This document shows, piece after piece, positions 33,680-47,400 of a DNA stretch of 64,000 bases (positions are counted from its first letter, which is position 1; the number at the start of each line of letters is the position of its first letter). The translations under genes were made by a program, and so were the position numbers. Under the pieces are notes generated by a model. The model saw nothing but the letters and a program-made list of their open reading frames with translations, was not told the origin of the DNA and made no database searches. Source of the DNA: Eutreptiella sp. 'Long Island Sound 2002' (Eukaryota; Euglenozoa; Euglenophyceae; Eutreptiales; Eutreptiaceae); the NCBI GenBank assembly GCA_964036045.1, contig OZ038379.1, positions 109,651,768 to 109,715,767 of the forward strand, given 5' to 3'.

Positions 33680-36600
33680 CTACACCCCTCTCCCCAACTC
33701 TAGGTTCCTCCACCATATGGCTCTAAGGTGCATGCAAAGGGTACAACTTGGTGCATACATGTGGCGGAAGGGGGCTAAAATCGATCAAAACGGGCTCAAA
33801 ATGAGCTCAAAACACCTGTTCGTGCACCCCCAATGGTCTAGGATCACTTTTGGAAAAACGCGTTTTTGACCCATTTTTCACCCATTTTTGGTCCCAAAAC
33901 GGCTCATTTTCAAGGCATTTTGGGATTTTCCATGGCCCAAAACGCGCCACCACGGGCTCAAAATGGCCCAAAAACACTTGTTTGAGCATCCCAAGTGGTC
34001 TAGGAACAACTTTGGAAAAAATGATTTTTTTCGCCCTGGGGACCCTGGTGGACCCACCGTTGGCCCCCACTGTGCGTGGGCTGGCCGGCCCTCCGGCTGC
34101 ACCAAGTGACCACTGGTACGGGGGTCTACGTGTCTCGTTGGGCGATTCTGAGGCTTGGAAACCACAAAAAGTGGGGGGTTGCGGGTGGACTAGGTGCCCG
34201 CGGAATTCGTTTTTGAGCCACGTAGCCCAAGATGCGGCCCGCGCTTGGTTTCGGGGTGCTGGTGCACATTGCGCAGTTTTTGGGGCTTTTTGGCGCCTTT
34301 TTGGGCCGTTTCTCGGACATATCGTGGAGTTAGAGGGCACCAAAGGTCCCTTGGTCACGAGAAAGTCAAGCCGCACGTGGAGTGTAGCAGCCGTTTGCCT
34401 TCGTTTGGCTGTTTTGAACCCTTACTAGGGCTGTTTTGGGCGAAAAATGGCTGTTTTTGGCCCAAAACTGCGCAGGTTTGGGAGGGCACCTACCGACTTG
34501 GCGCCCACGCCCCGGGCCGCCACCGGTGAGTTTTTGGCTCAAAACTTGGATTTGGCAAGGCCACCACCTAGGCTCTAGGATAGCTAAAGTAGAGTCAAGC
34601 CCGAGGCGATGGGAAGGTGCAGTGGCCAAAACGGAATGGTGACGTGTTGTTGTTGTTGTTGTTGCTTGTTGCTTGTTAGCTAAATTTAAGGGGAGAGGGG
34701 TGTAGTAATATATATATATATATATATATCCTCTTATCTACACCCCTCTCCCCAACTCTAGGTTCCTCCACCATATGGCTCTAAGGTGCATGCGAAGGGT
34801 ACAACTTGGTGCATACATGTGGCGGAAGGGGGCTAAAATCGATCAAAACGGGCTCAAAATGAGCTCAAAACACCTGTTCGTGCACCCCCAATGGTCTAGG
34901 ATCACTTTTGGAAAAACGCGTTTTTGACCCATTTTTCACCCATTTTTGGTCCCAAAACGGCTCATTTTCAAGGCATTTTGGGATTTTCCATGGCCCAAAA
35001 CGCGCCACCACGGGCTCAAAATGGCCCAAAAACACTTGTTTGAGCATCCCAAGTGGTCTAGGAACAACTTTGGAAAAAATGATTTTTTTCGCCCTGGGGA
35101 CCCTGGTGGACCCACCGTTGGCCCCCACTGTGCGTGGGCTGGCCGGCCCTCCGGCTGCACCAAGTGACCACTGGTACGGGGGTCTACGTGTCTCGTTGGG
35201 CGATTCTGAGGCTTGGAAACCACAAAAAGTGGGGGGTTGCGGGTGGACTAGGTGCCCGCGGAATTCGTTTTTGAGCCACGTAGCCCAAGATGCGGCCCGC
35301 TCTTGGTTTCGGGGTGCTGGTGCACATTGCGCAGTTTTTGGGGCTTTTTGGCGCCTTTTTGGGCCGTTTCTCGGACATATCGTGGAGTTAGAGGGCACCA
35401 AAGGTCCCTTGGTCACGAGAAAGTCAAGCCGCACGTGGAGTGTAGCAGCCGTTTGCCTTCGTTTGGCTGTTTTGAACCCTTACTAGGGCTGTTTTGGGCG
35501 AAAAATGGCTGTTTTTGGCCCAAAACTGCGCAGATTTGGGAGGGCACCTACCGACTTGGCGCCCACGCCCCGGACCGCCACCGGTGAGTTTTTGGCTCAA
35601 AACTTGGATTTGGCAAGGCCACCACCTAGGCTCTAGGATAGCTAAAGTAGAGTCAAGCCCGAGGCGATGGGAAGGTGCAGTGGCCAAAACGGAATGGTGA
35701 CGTGTTGTTGTTGTTGTTGTTGCTTGTTGCTTGTTAGCTAAATTTAAGGGGAGAGGGGTGTAGTAATATATATATATCCTCTTATCTACACCCCTCTCCC
35801 CAACTCTAGGTTCCTCCACCATATGGCTCTAAGGTGCATGCGAAGGGTACAACTTGGTGCATACATGTGGCGGAAGGGGGCTAAAATCGATCAAAACGGG
35901 CTCAAAATGAGCTCAAAACACCTGTTCGTGCACCCCCAATGGTCTAGGATCAATTTTGGAAAAACACGTTTTTGACCCATTTTTCACCCATTTTTGATCC
36001 CAAGACGTCCCCTTTTCAAGGCTTTTTGGGATTTTCCATGGGCCAAAACCCGTGGCAATGGGCTCCGAATGCGCAAAAAAAAGGTTGTTTGAGCATCCCA
36101 AATGGTTCAGGATCACTATTGGAAAAACACGTTTTTGACCCATTTTTGACCCATTTTTGGTCCCAAAATGGCCCATTTTCAAGGCATCTTGGGAGTTTCC
36201 AGGAGCCAAAACCCGTTGCCACGGGCTCAAAATGGGCTAAAACCACTTGTTTGAGCATCATAAATGGTCCAGGATCACTTTTGGAAAAACGCGTTTTTAA
36301 CCCATTTTTGACCCATTTTTGGTCCCAAAACGGCTCATTTTCAAGGCATTTTGGGATTTTCCATGGCCCAAAACGCGCCACCACGGGCTCAAAATGGCCC
36401 AAAAACACTTGTTTGAGCATCCCAAGTGGTCTAGGAACAACTTTGGAAAAAATGATTTTTTTCGCCCTGGGGACCCTGGTGGACCCACCGTTGGCCCCCA
36501 CTGTGCGTGGGCTGGCCGGCCCTCCGGCTGCACCAAGTGACCACTGGTACGGGGGTCTACGTGTCTCGTTGGGCGATTCTGAGGCTTGGAAACCACAAAA

Positions 36601-39600
36601 AGTGGGGGGTTGCGGGTGGACTAGGTGCCCGCGGAATTCGTTTTTGAGCCACGTAGCCCAAGATGCGGCCCGCGCTTGGTTTCGGGGTGCTGGTGCACAT
36701 TGCGCAGTTTTTGGGGCTTTTTGGCGCCTTTTTGGGCCGTTTCTCGGACATATCGTGGAGTTAGAGGGCACCAAAGGTCCCTTGGTCACGAGAAAGTCAA
36801 GCCGCACGTGGAGTGTAGCAGCCGTTTGCCTTCGTTTGGCTGTTTTGAACCCTTACTAGGGCTGTTTTGGGCGAAAAATGGCTGTTTTTGGCCCAAAACT
36901 GCGCAGATTTGGGAGGGCACCTACCGACTTGGCGCCCACGCCCCGGGCCGCCACCGGTGAGTTTTTGGCTCAAAACTTGGATTTGGCAAGGCCACCACCT
37001 AGGCTCTAGGATAGCTAAAGTAGAGTCAAGCCCGAGGCGATGGGAAGGTGCAGTGGCCAAAACGGAATGGTGACGTGTTGTTGTTGTTGTTGTTGCTTGT
37101 TGCTTGTTAGCTAAATTTAAGGGGAGAGGGGTGTAGTAATATATATATATATATATATATCCTCTTATCTACACCCCTCTCCCCAACTCTAGGTTCCTCC
37201 ACCATATGGCTCTAAGGTGCATGCGAAGGGTACAACTTGGTGCATACATGTGGCGGAAGGGGGCTAAAATCGATCAAAACGGGCTCAAAATGAGCTCAAA
37301 ACACCTGTTCGTGCACCCCCAATGGTCTAGGATCACTTTTGGAAAAACGCGTTTTTGACCCATTTTTCACCCATTTTTGGTCCCAAAACGGCTCATTTTC
37401 AAGGCATTTTGGGATTTTCCATGGCCCAAAACGCGCCACCACGGGCTCAAAATGGCCCAAAAACACTTGTTTGAGCATCCCAAGTGGTCTAGGAACAACT
37501 TTGGAAAAAATGATTTTTTTCGCCCTGGGGACCCTGGTGGACCCACCGTTGGCCCCCACTGTGCGTGGGCTGGCCGGCCCTCCGGCTGCACCAAGTGACC
37601 ACTGGTACGGGGGTCTACGTGTCTCGTTGGGCGATTCTGAGGCTTGGAAACCACAAAAAGTGGGGGGTTGCGGGTGGACTAGGTGCCCGCGGAATTCGTT
37701 TTTGAGCCACGTAGCCCAAGATGCGGCCCGCTCTTGGTTTCGGGGTGCTGGTGCACATTGCGCAGTTTTTGGGGCTTTTTGGCGCCTTTTTGGGCCGTTT
37801 CTCGGACATATCGTGGAGTTAGAGGGCACCAAAGGTCCCTTGGTCACGAGAAAGTCAAGCCGCACGTGGAGTGTAGCAGCCGTTTGCCTTCGTTTGGCTG
37901 TTTTGAACCCTTACTAGGGCTGTTTTGGGCGAAAAATGGCTGTTTTTGGCCCAAAACTGCGCAGATTTGGGAGGGCACCTACCGACTTGGCGCCCACGCC
38001 CCGGACCGCCACCGGTGAGTTTTTGGCTCAAAACTTGGATTTGGCAAGGCCACCACCTAGGCTCTAGGATAGCTAAAGTAGAGTCAAGCCCGAGGCGATG
38101 GGAAGGTGCAGTGGCCAAAACGGAATGGTGACGTGTTGTTGTTGTTGTTGTTGCTTGTTGCTTGTTAGCTAAATTTAAGGGGAGAGGGGTGTAGTAATAT
38201 ATATATATCCTCTTATCTACACCCCTCTCCCCAACTCTAGGTTCCTCCACCATATGGCTCTAAGGTGCATGCGAAGGGTACAACTTGGTGCATACATGTG
38301 GCGGAAGGGGGCTAAAATCGATCAAAACGGGCTCAAAATGAGCTCAAAACACCTGTTCGTGCACCCCCAATGGTCTAGGATCAATTTTGGAAAAACACGT
38401 TTTTGACCCATTTTTCACCCATTTTTGATCCCAAGACGTCCCCTTTTCAAGGCTTTTTGGGATTTTCCATGGGCCAAAACCCGTGGCAATGGGCTCCGAA
38501 TGCGCAAAAAAAAGGTTGTTTGAGCATCCCAAATGGTTCAGGATCACTATTGGAAAAACACGTTTTTGACCCATTTTTGACCCATTTTTGGTCCCAAAAT
38601 GGCCCATTTTCAAGGCATCTTGGGAGTTTCCAGGAGCCAAAACCCGTTGCCACGGGCTCAAAATGGGCTAAAACCACTTGTTTGAGCATCATAAATGGTC
38701 CAGGATCACTTTTGGAAAAACGCGTTTTTAACCCATTTTTGACCCATTTTTGGTCCCAAAACGGCTCATTTTCAAGGCATTTTGGGATTTTCCATGGCCC
38801 AAAACGCGCCACCACGGGCTCAAAATGGCCCAAAAACACTTGTTTGAGCATCCCAAGTGGTCTAGGAACAACTTTGGAAAAAATGATTTTTTTCGCCCTG
38901 GGGACCCTGGTGGACCCACCGTTGGCCCCCACTGTGCGTGGGCTGGCCGGCCCTCCGGCTGCACCAAGTGACCACTGGTACGGGGGTCTACGTGTCTCGT
39001 TGGGCGATTCTGAGGCTTGGAAACCACAAAAAGTGGGGGGTTGCGGGTGGACTAGGTGCCCGCGGAATTCGTTTTTGAGCCACGTAGCCCAAGATGCGGC
39101 CCGCTCTTGGTTTCGGGGTGCTGGTGCACATTGCGCAGTTTTTGGGGCTTTTTGGCGCCTTTTTGGGCCATTTCTCGGACATATCGTGGAGTTAGAGGGC
39201 ACCAAAGGTCCCTTGGTCACGAGAAAGTCAAGCCGCACGTGCAGTGTAGCAGCCGTTTGCCTTCGTTTGGCTGTTTTGAACCCTTACTAGGGCTGTTTTG
39301 GGCGAAAAATGGCTGTTTTTGGCCCAAAACTGCGCAGATTTGGGAGGGCACCTACCGACTTGGCGCCCACGCCCCGGGCCGCCACCGGTGAGTTTTTGGC
39401 TCAAAACTTGGATTTGGCAAGGCCACCACCTAGGCTCTAGGATAGCTAAAGTAGAGTCAAGCCCGAGGCGATGGGAAGGTGCAGTGGCCAAAACGGAATG
39501 GTGACGTGTTGTTGTTGTTGTTGTTGCTTGTTGCTTGTTAGCTAAATTTAAGGGGAGAGGGGTGTAGTAATATATATATATATATATATCCTCTTATCTA

Positions 39601-42600
39601 CACCCCTCTCCCCAACTCTAGGTTCCTCCACCATATGGCTCTAAGGTGCATGCAAAGGGTACAACTTGGTGCATACATGTGGCGGAAGGGGGCTAAAATC
39701 GATCAAAACGGGCTCAAAATGAGCTCAAAACACCTGTTCGTGCACCCCCAATGGTCTAGGATCACTTTTGGAAAAACGCGTTTTTGACCCATTTTTCACC
39801 CATTTTTGGTCCCAAAACGGCTCATTTTCAAGGCATTTTGGGATTTTCCATGGCCCAAAACGCGCCACCACGGGCTCAAAATGGCCCAAAAACACTTGTT
39901 TGAGCATCCCAAGTGGTCTAGGAACAACTTTGGAAAAAATGATTTTTTTCGCCCTGGGGACCCTGGTGGACCCACCGTTGGCCCCCACTGTGCGTGGGCT
40001 GGCCGGCCCTCCGGCTGCACCAAGTGACCACTGGTACGGGGGTCTACGTGTCTCGTTGGGCGATTCTGAGGCTTGGAAACCACAAAAAGTGGGGGGTTGC
40101 GGGTGGACTAGGTGCCCGCGGAATTCGTTTTTGAGCCACGTAGCCCAAGATGCGGCCCGCTCTTGGTTTCGGGGTGCTGGTGCACATGGCGCAGTTTTTG
40201 GGGCTTTTTGGCGCCTTTTTGGGCCGTTTCTCGGACATATCGTGGAGTTAGAGGGCACCAAAGGTCCCTTGGTCACGAGAAAGTCAAGCCGCACGTGGAG
40301 TGTAGCAGCCGTTTGCCTTCGTTTGGCTGTTTTGAACCCTTACTAGGGCTGTTTTGGGCGAAAAATGGCTGTTTTTGGCCCAAAACTGCGCAGATTTGGG
40401 AGGGCACCTACCGACTTGGCGCCCACGCCCCGGGCCGCCACCGGTGAGTTTTTGGCTCAAAACTTGGATTTGGCAAGGCCACCACCTAGGCTCTAGGATA
40501 GCTAAAGTAGAGTCAAGCCCGAGGCGATGGGAAGGTGCAGTGGCCAAAACGGAATGGTGACGTGTTGTTGTTGTTGTTGTTGCTTGTTGCTTGTTAGCTA
40601 AATTTAAGGGGAGAGGGGTGTAGTAATATATATATATCCTCTTATCTACACCCCTCTCCCCAACTCTAGGTTCCTCCACCATATGGCTCTAAGGTGCATG
40701 CGAAGGGTACAACTTGGTGCATACATGTGGCGGAAGGGGGCTAAAATCGATCAAAACGGGCTCAAAATGAGCTCAAAACACCTGTTTGTGCACCCCCAAT
40801 GGTCTAGGATCAATTTTGGAAAAACACGTTTTTGACCCATTTTTCACCCATTTTTGATCCCAAGACGTCCCCTTTTCAAGGCTTTTTGGGATTTTCCATG
40901 GGCCAAAACCCGTGGCAATGGGCTCACAATGCGCAAAAAAAAGGTTGTTTGAGCATCCCAAATGGTTCAGGATCACTATTGGAAAAACACGTTTTTGACC
41001 CATTTTTGACCCATTTTTGGTCCCAAAATGGCCCATTTTCAAGGCATCTTGGGAGTTTCCAGGAGCCAAAACCCGTTGCCACGGGCTCAAAATGGGCTAA
41101 AACCACTTGTTTGAGCATCATAAATGGTCCAGGATCACTTTTGGAAAAACGCGTTTTTAACCCATTTTTGACCCATTTTTGGTCCCAAAACGGCTCATTT
41201 TCAAGGCATTTTGGGATTTTCCATGGCCCAAAACGCGCCACCACGGGCTCAAAATGGCCCAAAAACACTTGTTTGAGCATCCCAAGTGGTCTAGGAACAA
41301 CTTTGGAAAAAATGATTTTTTTCGCCCTGGGGACCCTGGTGGACCCACCGTTGGCCCCCACTGTGCGTGGGCTGGCCGGCCCTCCGGCTGCACCAAGTGA
41401 CCACTGGTACGGGGGTCTACGTGTCTCGTTGGGCGATTCTGAGGCTTGGAAACCACAAAAAGTGGGGGGTTGCGGGTGGACTAGGTGCCCGCGGAATTCG
41501 TTTTTGAGCCACGTAGCCCAAGATGCGGCCCGTTCTTGGTTTCGGGGTGCTGGTGCACATTGCGCAGTTTTTGGGGCTTTTTGGCGCCTTTTTGGGCCAT
41601 TTCTCGGACATATCGTGGAGTTAGAGGGCACCAAAGGTCCCTTGGTCACGAGAAAGTCAAGCCGCACGTGCAGTGTAGCAGCCGTTTGCCTTCGTTTGGC
41701 TGTTTTGAACCCTTACTAGGGCTGTTTTGGGCGAAAAATGGCTGTTTTTGGCCCAAAACTGCGCAGATTTGGGAGGGCACCTACCGACTTGGCGCCCACG
41801 CCCCGGGCCGCCACCGGTGAGTTTTTGGCTCAAAACTTGGATTTGGCAAGGCCACCACCTAGGCTCTAGGATAGCTAAAGTAGAGTCAAGCCCGAGGCGA
41901 TGGGAAGGTGCAGTGGCCAAAACGGAATGGTGACGTGTTGTTGTTGTTGTTGTTGCTTGTTGCTTGTTAGCTAAATTTAAGGGGAGAGGGGTGTAGTAAT
42001 ATATATATATATATATATCCTCTTATCTACACCCCTCTCCCCAACTCTAGGTTCCTCCACCATATGGCTCTAAGGTGCATGCAAAGGGTACAACTTGGTG
42101 CATACATGTGGCGGAAGGGGGCTAAAATCGATCAAAACGGGCTCAAAATGAGCTCAAAACACCTGTTCGTGCACCCCCAATGGTCTAGGATCACTTTTGG
42201 AAAAACGCGTTTTTGACCCATTTTTCACCCATTTTTGGTCCCAAAACGGCTCATTTTCAAGGCATTTTGGGATTTTCCATGGCCCAAAACGCGCCACCAC
42301 GGGCTCAAAATGGCCCAAAAACACTTGTTTGAGCATCCCAAGTGGTCTAGGAACAACTTTGGAAAAAATGATTTTTTTCGCCCTGGGGACCCTGGTGGAC
42401 CCACCGTTGGCCCCCACTGTGCGTGGGCTGGCCGGCCCTCCGGCTGCACCAAGTGACCACTGGTACGGGGGTCTACGTGTCTCGTTGGGCGATTCTGAGG
42501 CTTGGAAACCACAAAAAGTGGGGGGTTGCGGGTGGACTAGGTGCCCGCGGAATTCGTTTTTGAGCCACGTAGCCCAAGATGCGGCCCGCTCTTGGTTTCG

Positions 42601-44449
42601 GGGTGCTGGTGCACATGGCGCAGTTTTTGGGGCTTTTTGGCGCCTTTTTGGGCCGTTTCTCGGACATATCGTGGAGTTAGAGGGCACCAAAGGTCCCTTG
42701 GTCACGAGAAAGTCAAGCCGCACGTGGAGTGTAGCAGCCGTTTGCCTTCGTTTGGCTGTTTTGAACCCTTACTAGGGCTGTTTTGGGCGAAAAATGGCTG
42801 TTTTTGGCCCAAAACTGCGCAGATTTGGGAGGGCACCTACCGACTTGGCGCCCACGCCCCGGGCCGCCACCGGTGAGTTTTTGGCTCAAAACTTGGATTT
42901 GGCAAGGCCACCACCTAGGCTCTAGGATAGCTAAAGTAGAGTCAAGCCCGAGGCGATGGGAAGGTGCAGTGGCCAAAACGGAATGGTGACGTGTTGTTGT
43001 TGTTGTTGTTGCTTGTTGCTTGTTAGCTAAATTTAAGGGGAGAGGGGTGTAGTAATATATATATATCCTCTTATCTACACCCCTCTCCCCAACTCTAGGT
43101 TCCTCCACCATATGGCTCTAAGGTGCATGCGAAGGGTACAACTTGGTGCATACATGTGGCGGAAGGGGGCTAAAATCGATCAAAACGGGCTCAAAATGAG
43201 CTCAAAACACCTGTTCGTGCACCCCCAATGGTCTAGGATCAATTTTGGAAAAACACGTTTTTGACCCATTTTTCACCCATTTTTGATCCCAAGACGTCCC
43301 CTTTTCAAGGCTTTTTGGGATTTTCCATGGGCCAAAACCCGTGGCAATGGGCTCAGAATGCGCAAAAAAAAGGTTGTTTGAGCATCCCAAATGGTTCAGG
43401 ATCACTATTGGAAAAACACGTTTTTGACCCATTTTTGACCCATTTTTGGTCCCAAAATGGCCCATTTTCAAGGCATCTTGGGAGTTTCCAGGAGCCAAAA
43501 CCCGTTGCCACGGGCTCAAAATGGGCTAAAACCACTTGTTTGAGCATCATAAATGGTCCAGGATCACTTTTGGAAAAACGCGTTTTTAACCCATTTTTGA
43601 CCCATTTTTGGTCCCAAAACGGCTCATTTTCAAGGCATTTTGGGATTTTCCATGGCCCAAAACGCGCCACCACGGGCTCAAAATGGCCCAAAAACACTTG
43701 TTTGAGCATCCCAAGTGGTCTAGGAACAACTTTGGAAAAAATGATTTTTTTCGCCCTGGGGACCCTGGTGGACCCACCGTTGGCCCCCACTGTGCGTGGG
43801 CTGGCCGGCCCTCCGGCTGCACCAAGTGACCACTGGTACGGGGGTCTACGTGTCTCGTTGGGCGATTCTGAGGCTTGGAAACCACAAAAAGTGGGGGGTT
43901 GCGGGTGGACTAGGTGCCCGCGGAATTCGTTTTTGAGCCACGTAGCCCAAGATGCGGCCCGTTCTTGGTTTCGGGGTGCTGGTGCACATTGCGCAGTTTT
44001 TGGGGCTTTTTGGCGCCTTTTTGGGCCATTTCTCGGACATATCGTGGAGTTAGAGGGCACCAAAGGTCCCTTGGTCACGAGAAAGTCAAGCCGCACGTGC
44101 AGTGTAGCAGCCGTTTGCCTTCGTTTGGCTGTTTTGAACCCTTACTAGGGCTGTTTTGGGCGAAAAATGGCTGTTTTTGGCCCAAAACTGCGCAGATTTG
44201 GGAGGGCACCTACCGACTTGGCGCCCACGCCCCGGGCCGCCACCGGTGAGTTTTTGGCTCAAAACTTGGATTTGGCAAGGCCACCACCTAGGCTCTAGGA
44301 TAGCTAAAGTAGAGTCAAGCCCGAGGCGATGGGAAGGTGCAGTGGCCAAAACGGAATGGTGACGTGTTGTTGTTGTTGTTGTTGCTTGTTGCTTGTTAGC
44401 TAAATTTAAGGGGAGAGGGGTGTAGTAATATATATATATATCCTCTTAT
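33680..44449 (+). repeat. Higher-order repeat: alternating short and long units
   Basis: Start-to-start lengths are 1058, 1048, 1383, 1048, 1381, 1048, 1381, 1048 and 1375 bp. Short units carry two 162-bp monomers and long ones four. From 34,738 to 43,075 the short-long pair recurs with a period of 2,429-2,431 bp, so the pair, not the single unit, was the amplified segment. Confidence 0.9.
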
Positions 44450-47400
44450 CTACACCCCTCTCCCCAACTCTAGGTTCCTCCACCATATGGCTCTAAGGTG
44501 CATGCGAAGGGTACAACTTGGTGCATACATGTGGCGGAAGGGGGCTAAAATCGATCAAAACGGGCTCAAAATGAGCTCAAAACACCTGTTCGTGCACCCC
44601 CAATGGTCTAGGATCAATTTTGGAAAAACACGTTTTTCCCCCATTTTTCACCCATTTTTGATCCCAAGACGTCCCCTTTTCAAGGCTTTTTGGGATTTTC
44701 CATGGGCCAAAACCCGTGGCAATGGGCTCCCAATGCGCAAAAAAAGGTTGTTTGAGCATCCCAAATGGTTCAGGATCACTATTGGAAAAACACGTTTTTG
44801 ACCCATTTTTGACCCATTTTTGGTCCCAAAATGGCCCATTTTCAAGGCATTTTGGGAGTTTCCAGGAGCCAAAACCCGTTGCCACGGGCTCAAAATGGGC
44901 TAAAACCACTTGTTTGAGCATCATAAATGGTCCAGGATCACTTTTGGAAAAACGCGTTTTTAACCCATTTTTGACCCATTTTTGGTCCCAAAACGGCTCA
45001 TTTTCAAGGCATTTTGGGATTTTCCATGGCCCAAAACGCGCCACCACGGGCTCAAAATGGCCCAAAAACACTTGTTTGAGCATCCCAAGTGGTCTAGGAA
45101 CAACTTTGGAAAAAATGATTTTTTTCGCCCTGGGGACCCTGGTGGACCCACCGTTGGCCCCCACTGTGCGTGGGCTGGCCGGCCCTCCGGCTGCACCAAG
45201 TGACCACTGGTACGGGGGTCTACGTGTCTCGTTGGGCGATTCTGAGGCTTGGAAACCACAAAAAGTGGGGGGTTGCGGGTGGACTAGGTGCCCGTGGAAT
45301 TCGTTTTTGAGCCACGTAGCCCAAGATGCGGCCCGCTCTTGGTTTCGGGGTGCTGGTGCACATGGCGCAGTTTTTGGGGCTTTTTGGCGCCTTTTTGGGC
45401 CGTTTCTCGGACATATCGTGGAGTTAGAGGGCACCAAAGGTCCCTTGGTCACGAGAAAGTCAAGCCGCACGTGCAGTGTAGCAGCCGTTTGCCTTCGTTT
45501 GGCTGTTTTGAACCCTTACTAGGGCTGTTTTGGGCGAAAAATGGCTGTTTTTGGCCCAAAACTGCGCAGATTTGGGAGGGCACCTACCGACTTGGCGCCC
45601 ACGCCCCGGGCCGCCACCGGTGAGTTTTTGGCTCAAAACTTGGATTTGGCAAGGCCACCACCTAGGCTCTAGGATAGCTAAAGTAGAGTCAAGCCCGAGG
45701 CGATGGGAAGGTGCAGTGGCCAAAACGGAATGGTGACGTGTTGTTGTTGTTGTTGTTGCTTGTTGCTTGTTAGCTAAATTTAAGGGGAGAGGGGTGTAGT
45801 AATATATATATATCCTCTTATCTACACCCCTCTCCCCAACTCTAGGTTCCTCCACCATATGGCTCTAAGGTGCATGCGAAGGGTACAACTTGGTGCATAC
45901 ATGTGGCGGAAGGGGGCTAAAATCGATCAAAACGGGCTCAAAATGAGCTCAAAACACCTGTTCGTGCACCCCCAATGGTCTAGGATCAATTTTGGAAAAA
46001 CACGTTTTTGACCCATTTTTCACCCATTTTTGATCCCAAGACGTCCCCTTTTCAAGGCTTTTTGGGATTTTCCATGGGCCAAAACCCGTGGCAATGGGCT
46101 CAGAATGCGCAAAAAAAAGGTTGTTTGAGCAACCCAAATGGTTCAGGATCACTATTGGAAAAACACGTTTTTGACCCATTTTTGACCCATTTTTGGTCCC
46201 AAAATGGCCCATTTTCAAGGCATCTTGGGAGTTTCCAGGAGCCAAAACCCGTTGCCACGGGCTCAAAATGGGCTAAAACCACTTGTTTGAGCATCATAAA
46301 TGGTCCAGGATCACTTTTGGAAAAACGCGTTTTTAACCCATTTTTGACCCATTTTTGGTCCCAAAACGGCTCATTTTCAAGGCATTTTGGGATTTTCCAT
46401 GGCCCAAAACGCGCCACCACGGGCTCAAAATGGCCCAAAAACACTTGTTTGAGCATCCCAAGTGGTCTAGGAACAACTTTGGAAAAAATGATTTTTTTCG
46501 CCCTGGGGACCCTGGTGGACCCACCGTTGGCCCCCACTGTGCGTGGGCTGGCCGGCCCTCCGGCTGCACCAAGTGACCACTGGTACGGGGGTCTACGTGT
46601 CTCGTTGGGCGATTCTGAGGCTTGGAAACCACAAAAAGTGGGGGGTTGCGGGTGGACTAGGTGCCCGCGGAATTCGTTTTTGAGCCACGTAGCCCAAGAT
46701 GCGGCCCGTTCTTGGTTTCGGGGTGCTGGTGCACATTGCGCAGTTTTTGGGGCTTTTTGGCGCCTTTTTGGGCCATTTCTCGGACATATCGTGGAGTTAG
46801 AGGGCACCAAAGGTCCCTTGGTCACGAGAAAGTCAAGCCGCACGTGCAGTGTAGCAGCCGTTTGCCTTCGTTTGGCTGTTTTGAACCCTTACTAGGGCTG
46901 TTTTGGGCGAAAAATGGCTGTTTTTGGCCCAAAACTGCGCAGATTTGGGAGGGCACCTACCGACTTGGCGCCCACGCCCCGGGCCGCCACCGGTGAGTTT
47001 TTGGCTCAAAACTTGGATTTGGCAAGGCCACCACCTAGGCTCTAGGATAGCTAAAGTAGAGTCAAGCCCGAGGCGATGGGAAGGTGCAGTGGCCAAAACG
47101 GAATGGTGACGTGTTGTTGTTGTTGTTGTTGCTTGTTGCTTGTTAGCTAAATTTAAGGGGAGAGGGGTGTAGTAATATATATATATCCTCTTATCTACAC
47201 CCCTCTCCCCAACTCTAGGTTCCTCCACCATATGGCTCTAAGGTGCATGCGAAGGGTACAACTTGGTGCATACATGTGGCGGAAGGGGGCTAAAATCGAT
47301 CAAAACGGGCTCAAAATGAGCTCAAAACACCTGTTCGTGCACCCCCAATGGTCTAGGATCAATTTTGGAAAAACACGTTTTTCCCCCATTTTTCACCCAT

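Noticed and set aside
31091-35763. Array unit as a classical DNA transposon with its own transposase
   Set aside because: The inverted termini are real, but no transposase motif is present and clean TA target duplications could not be shown.
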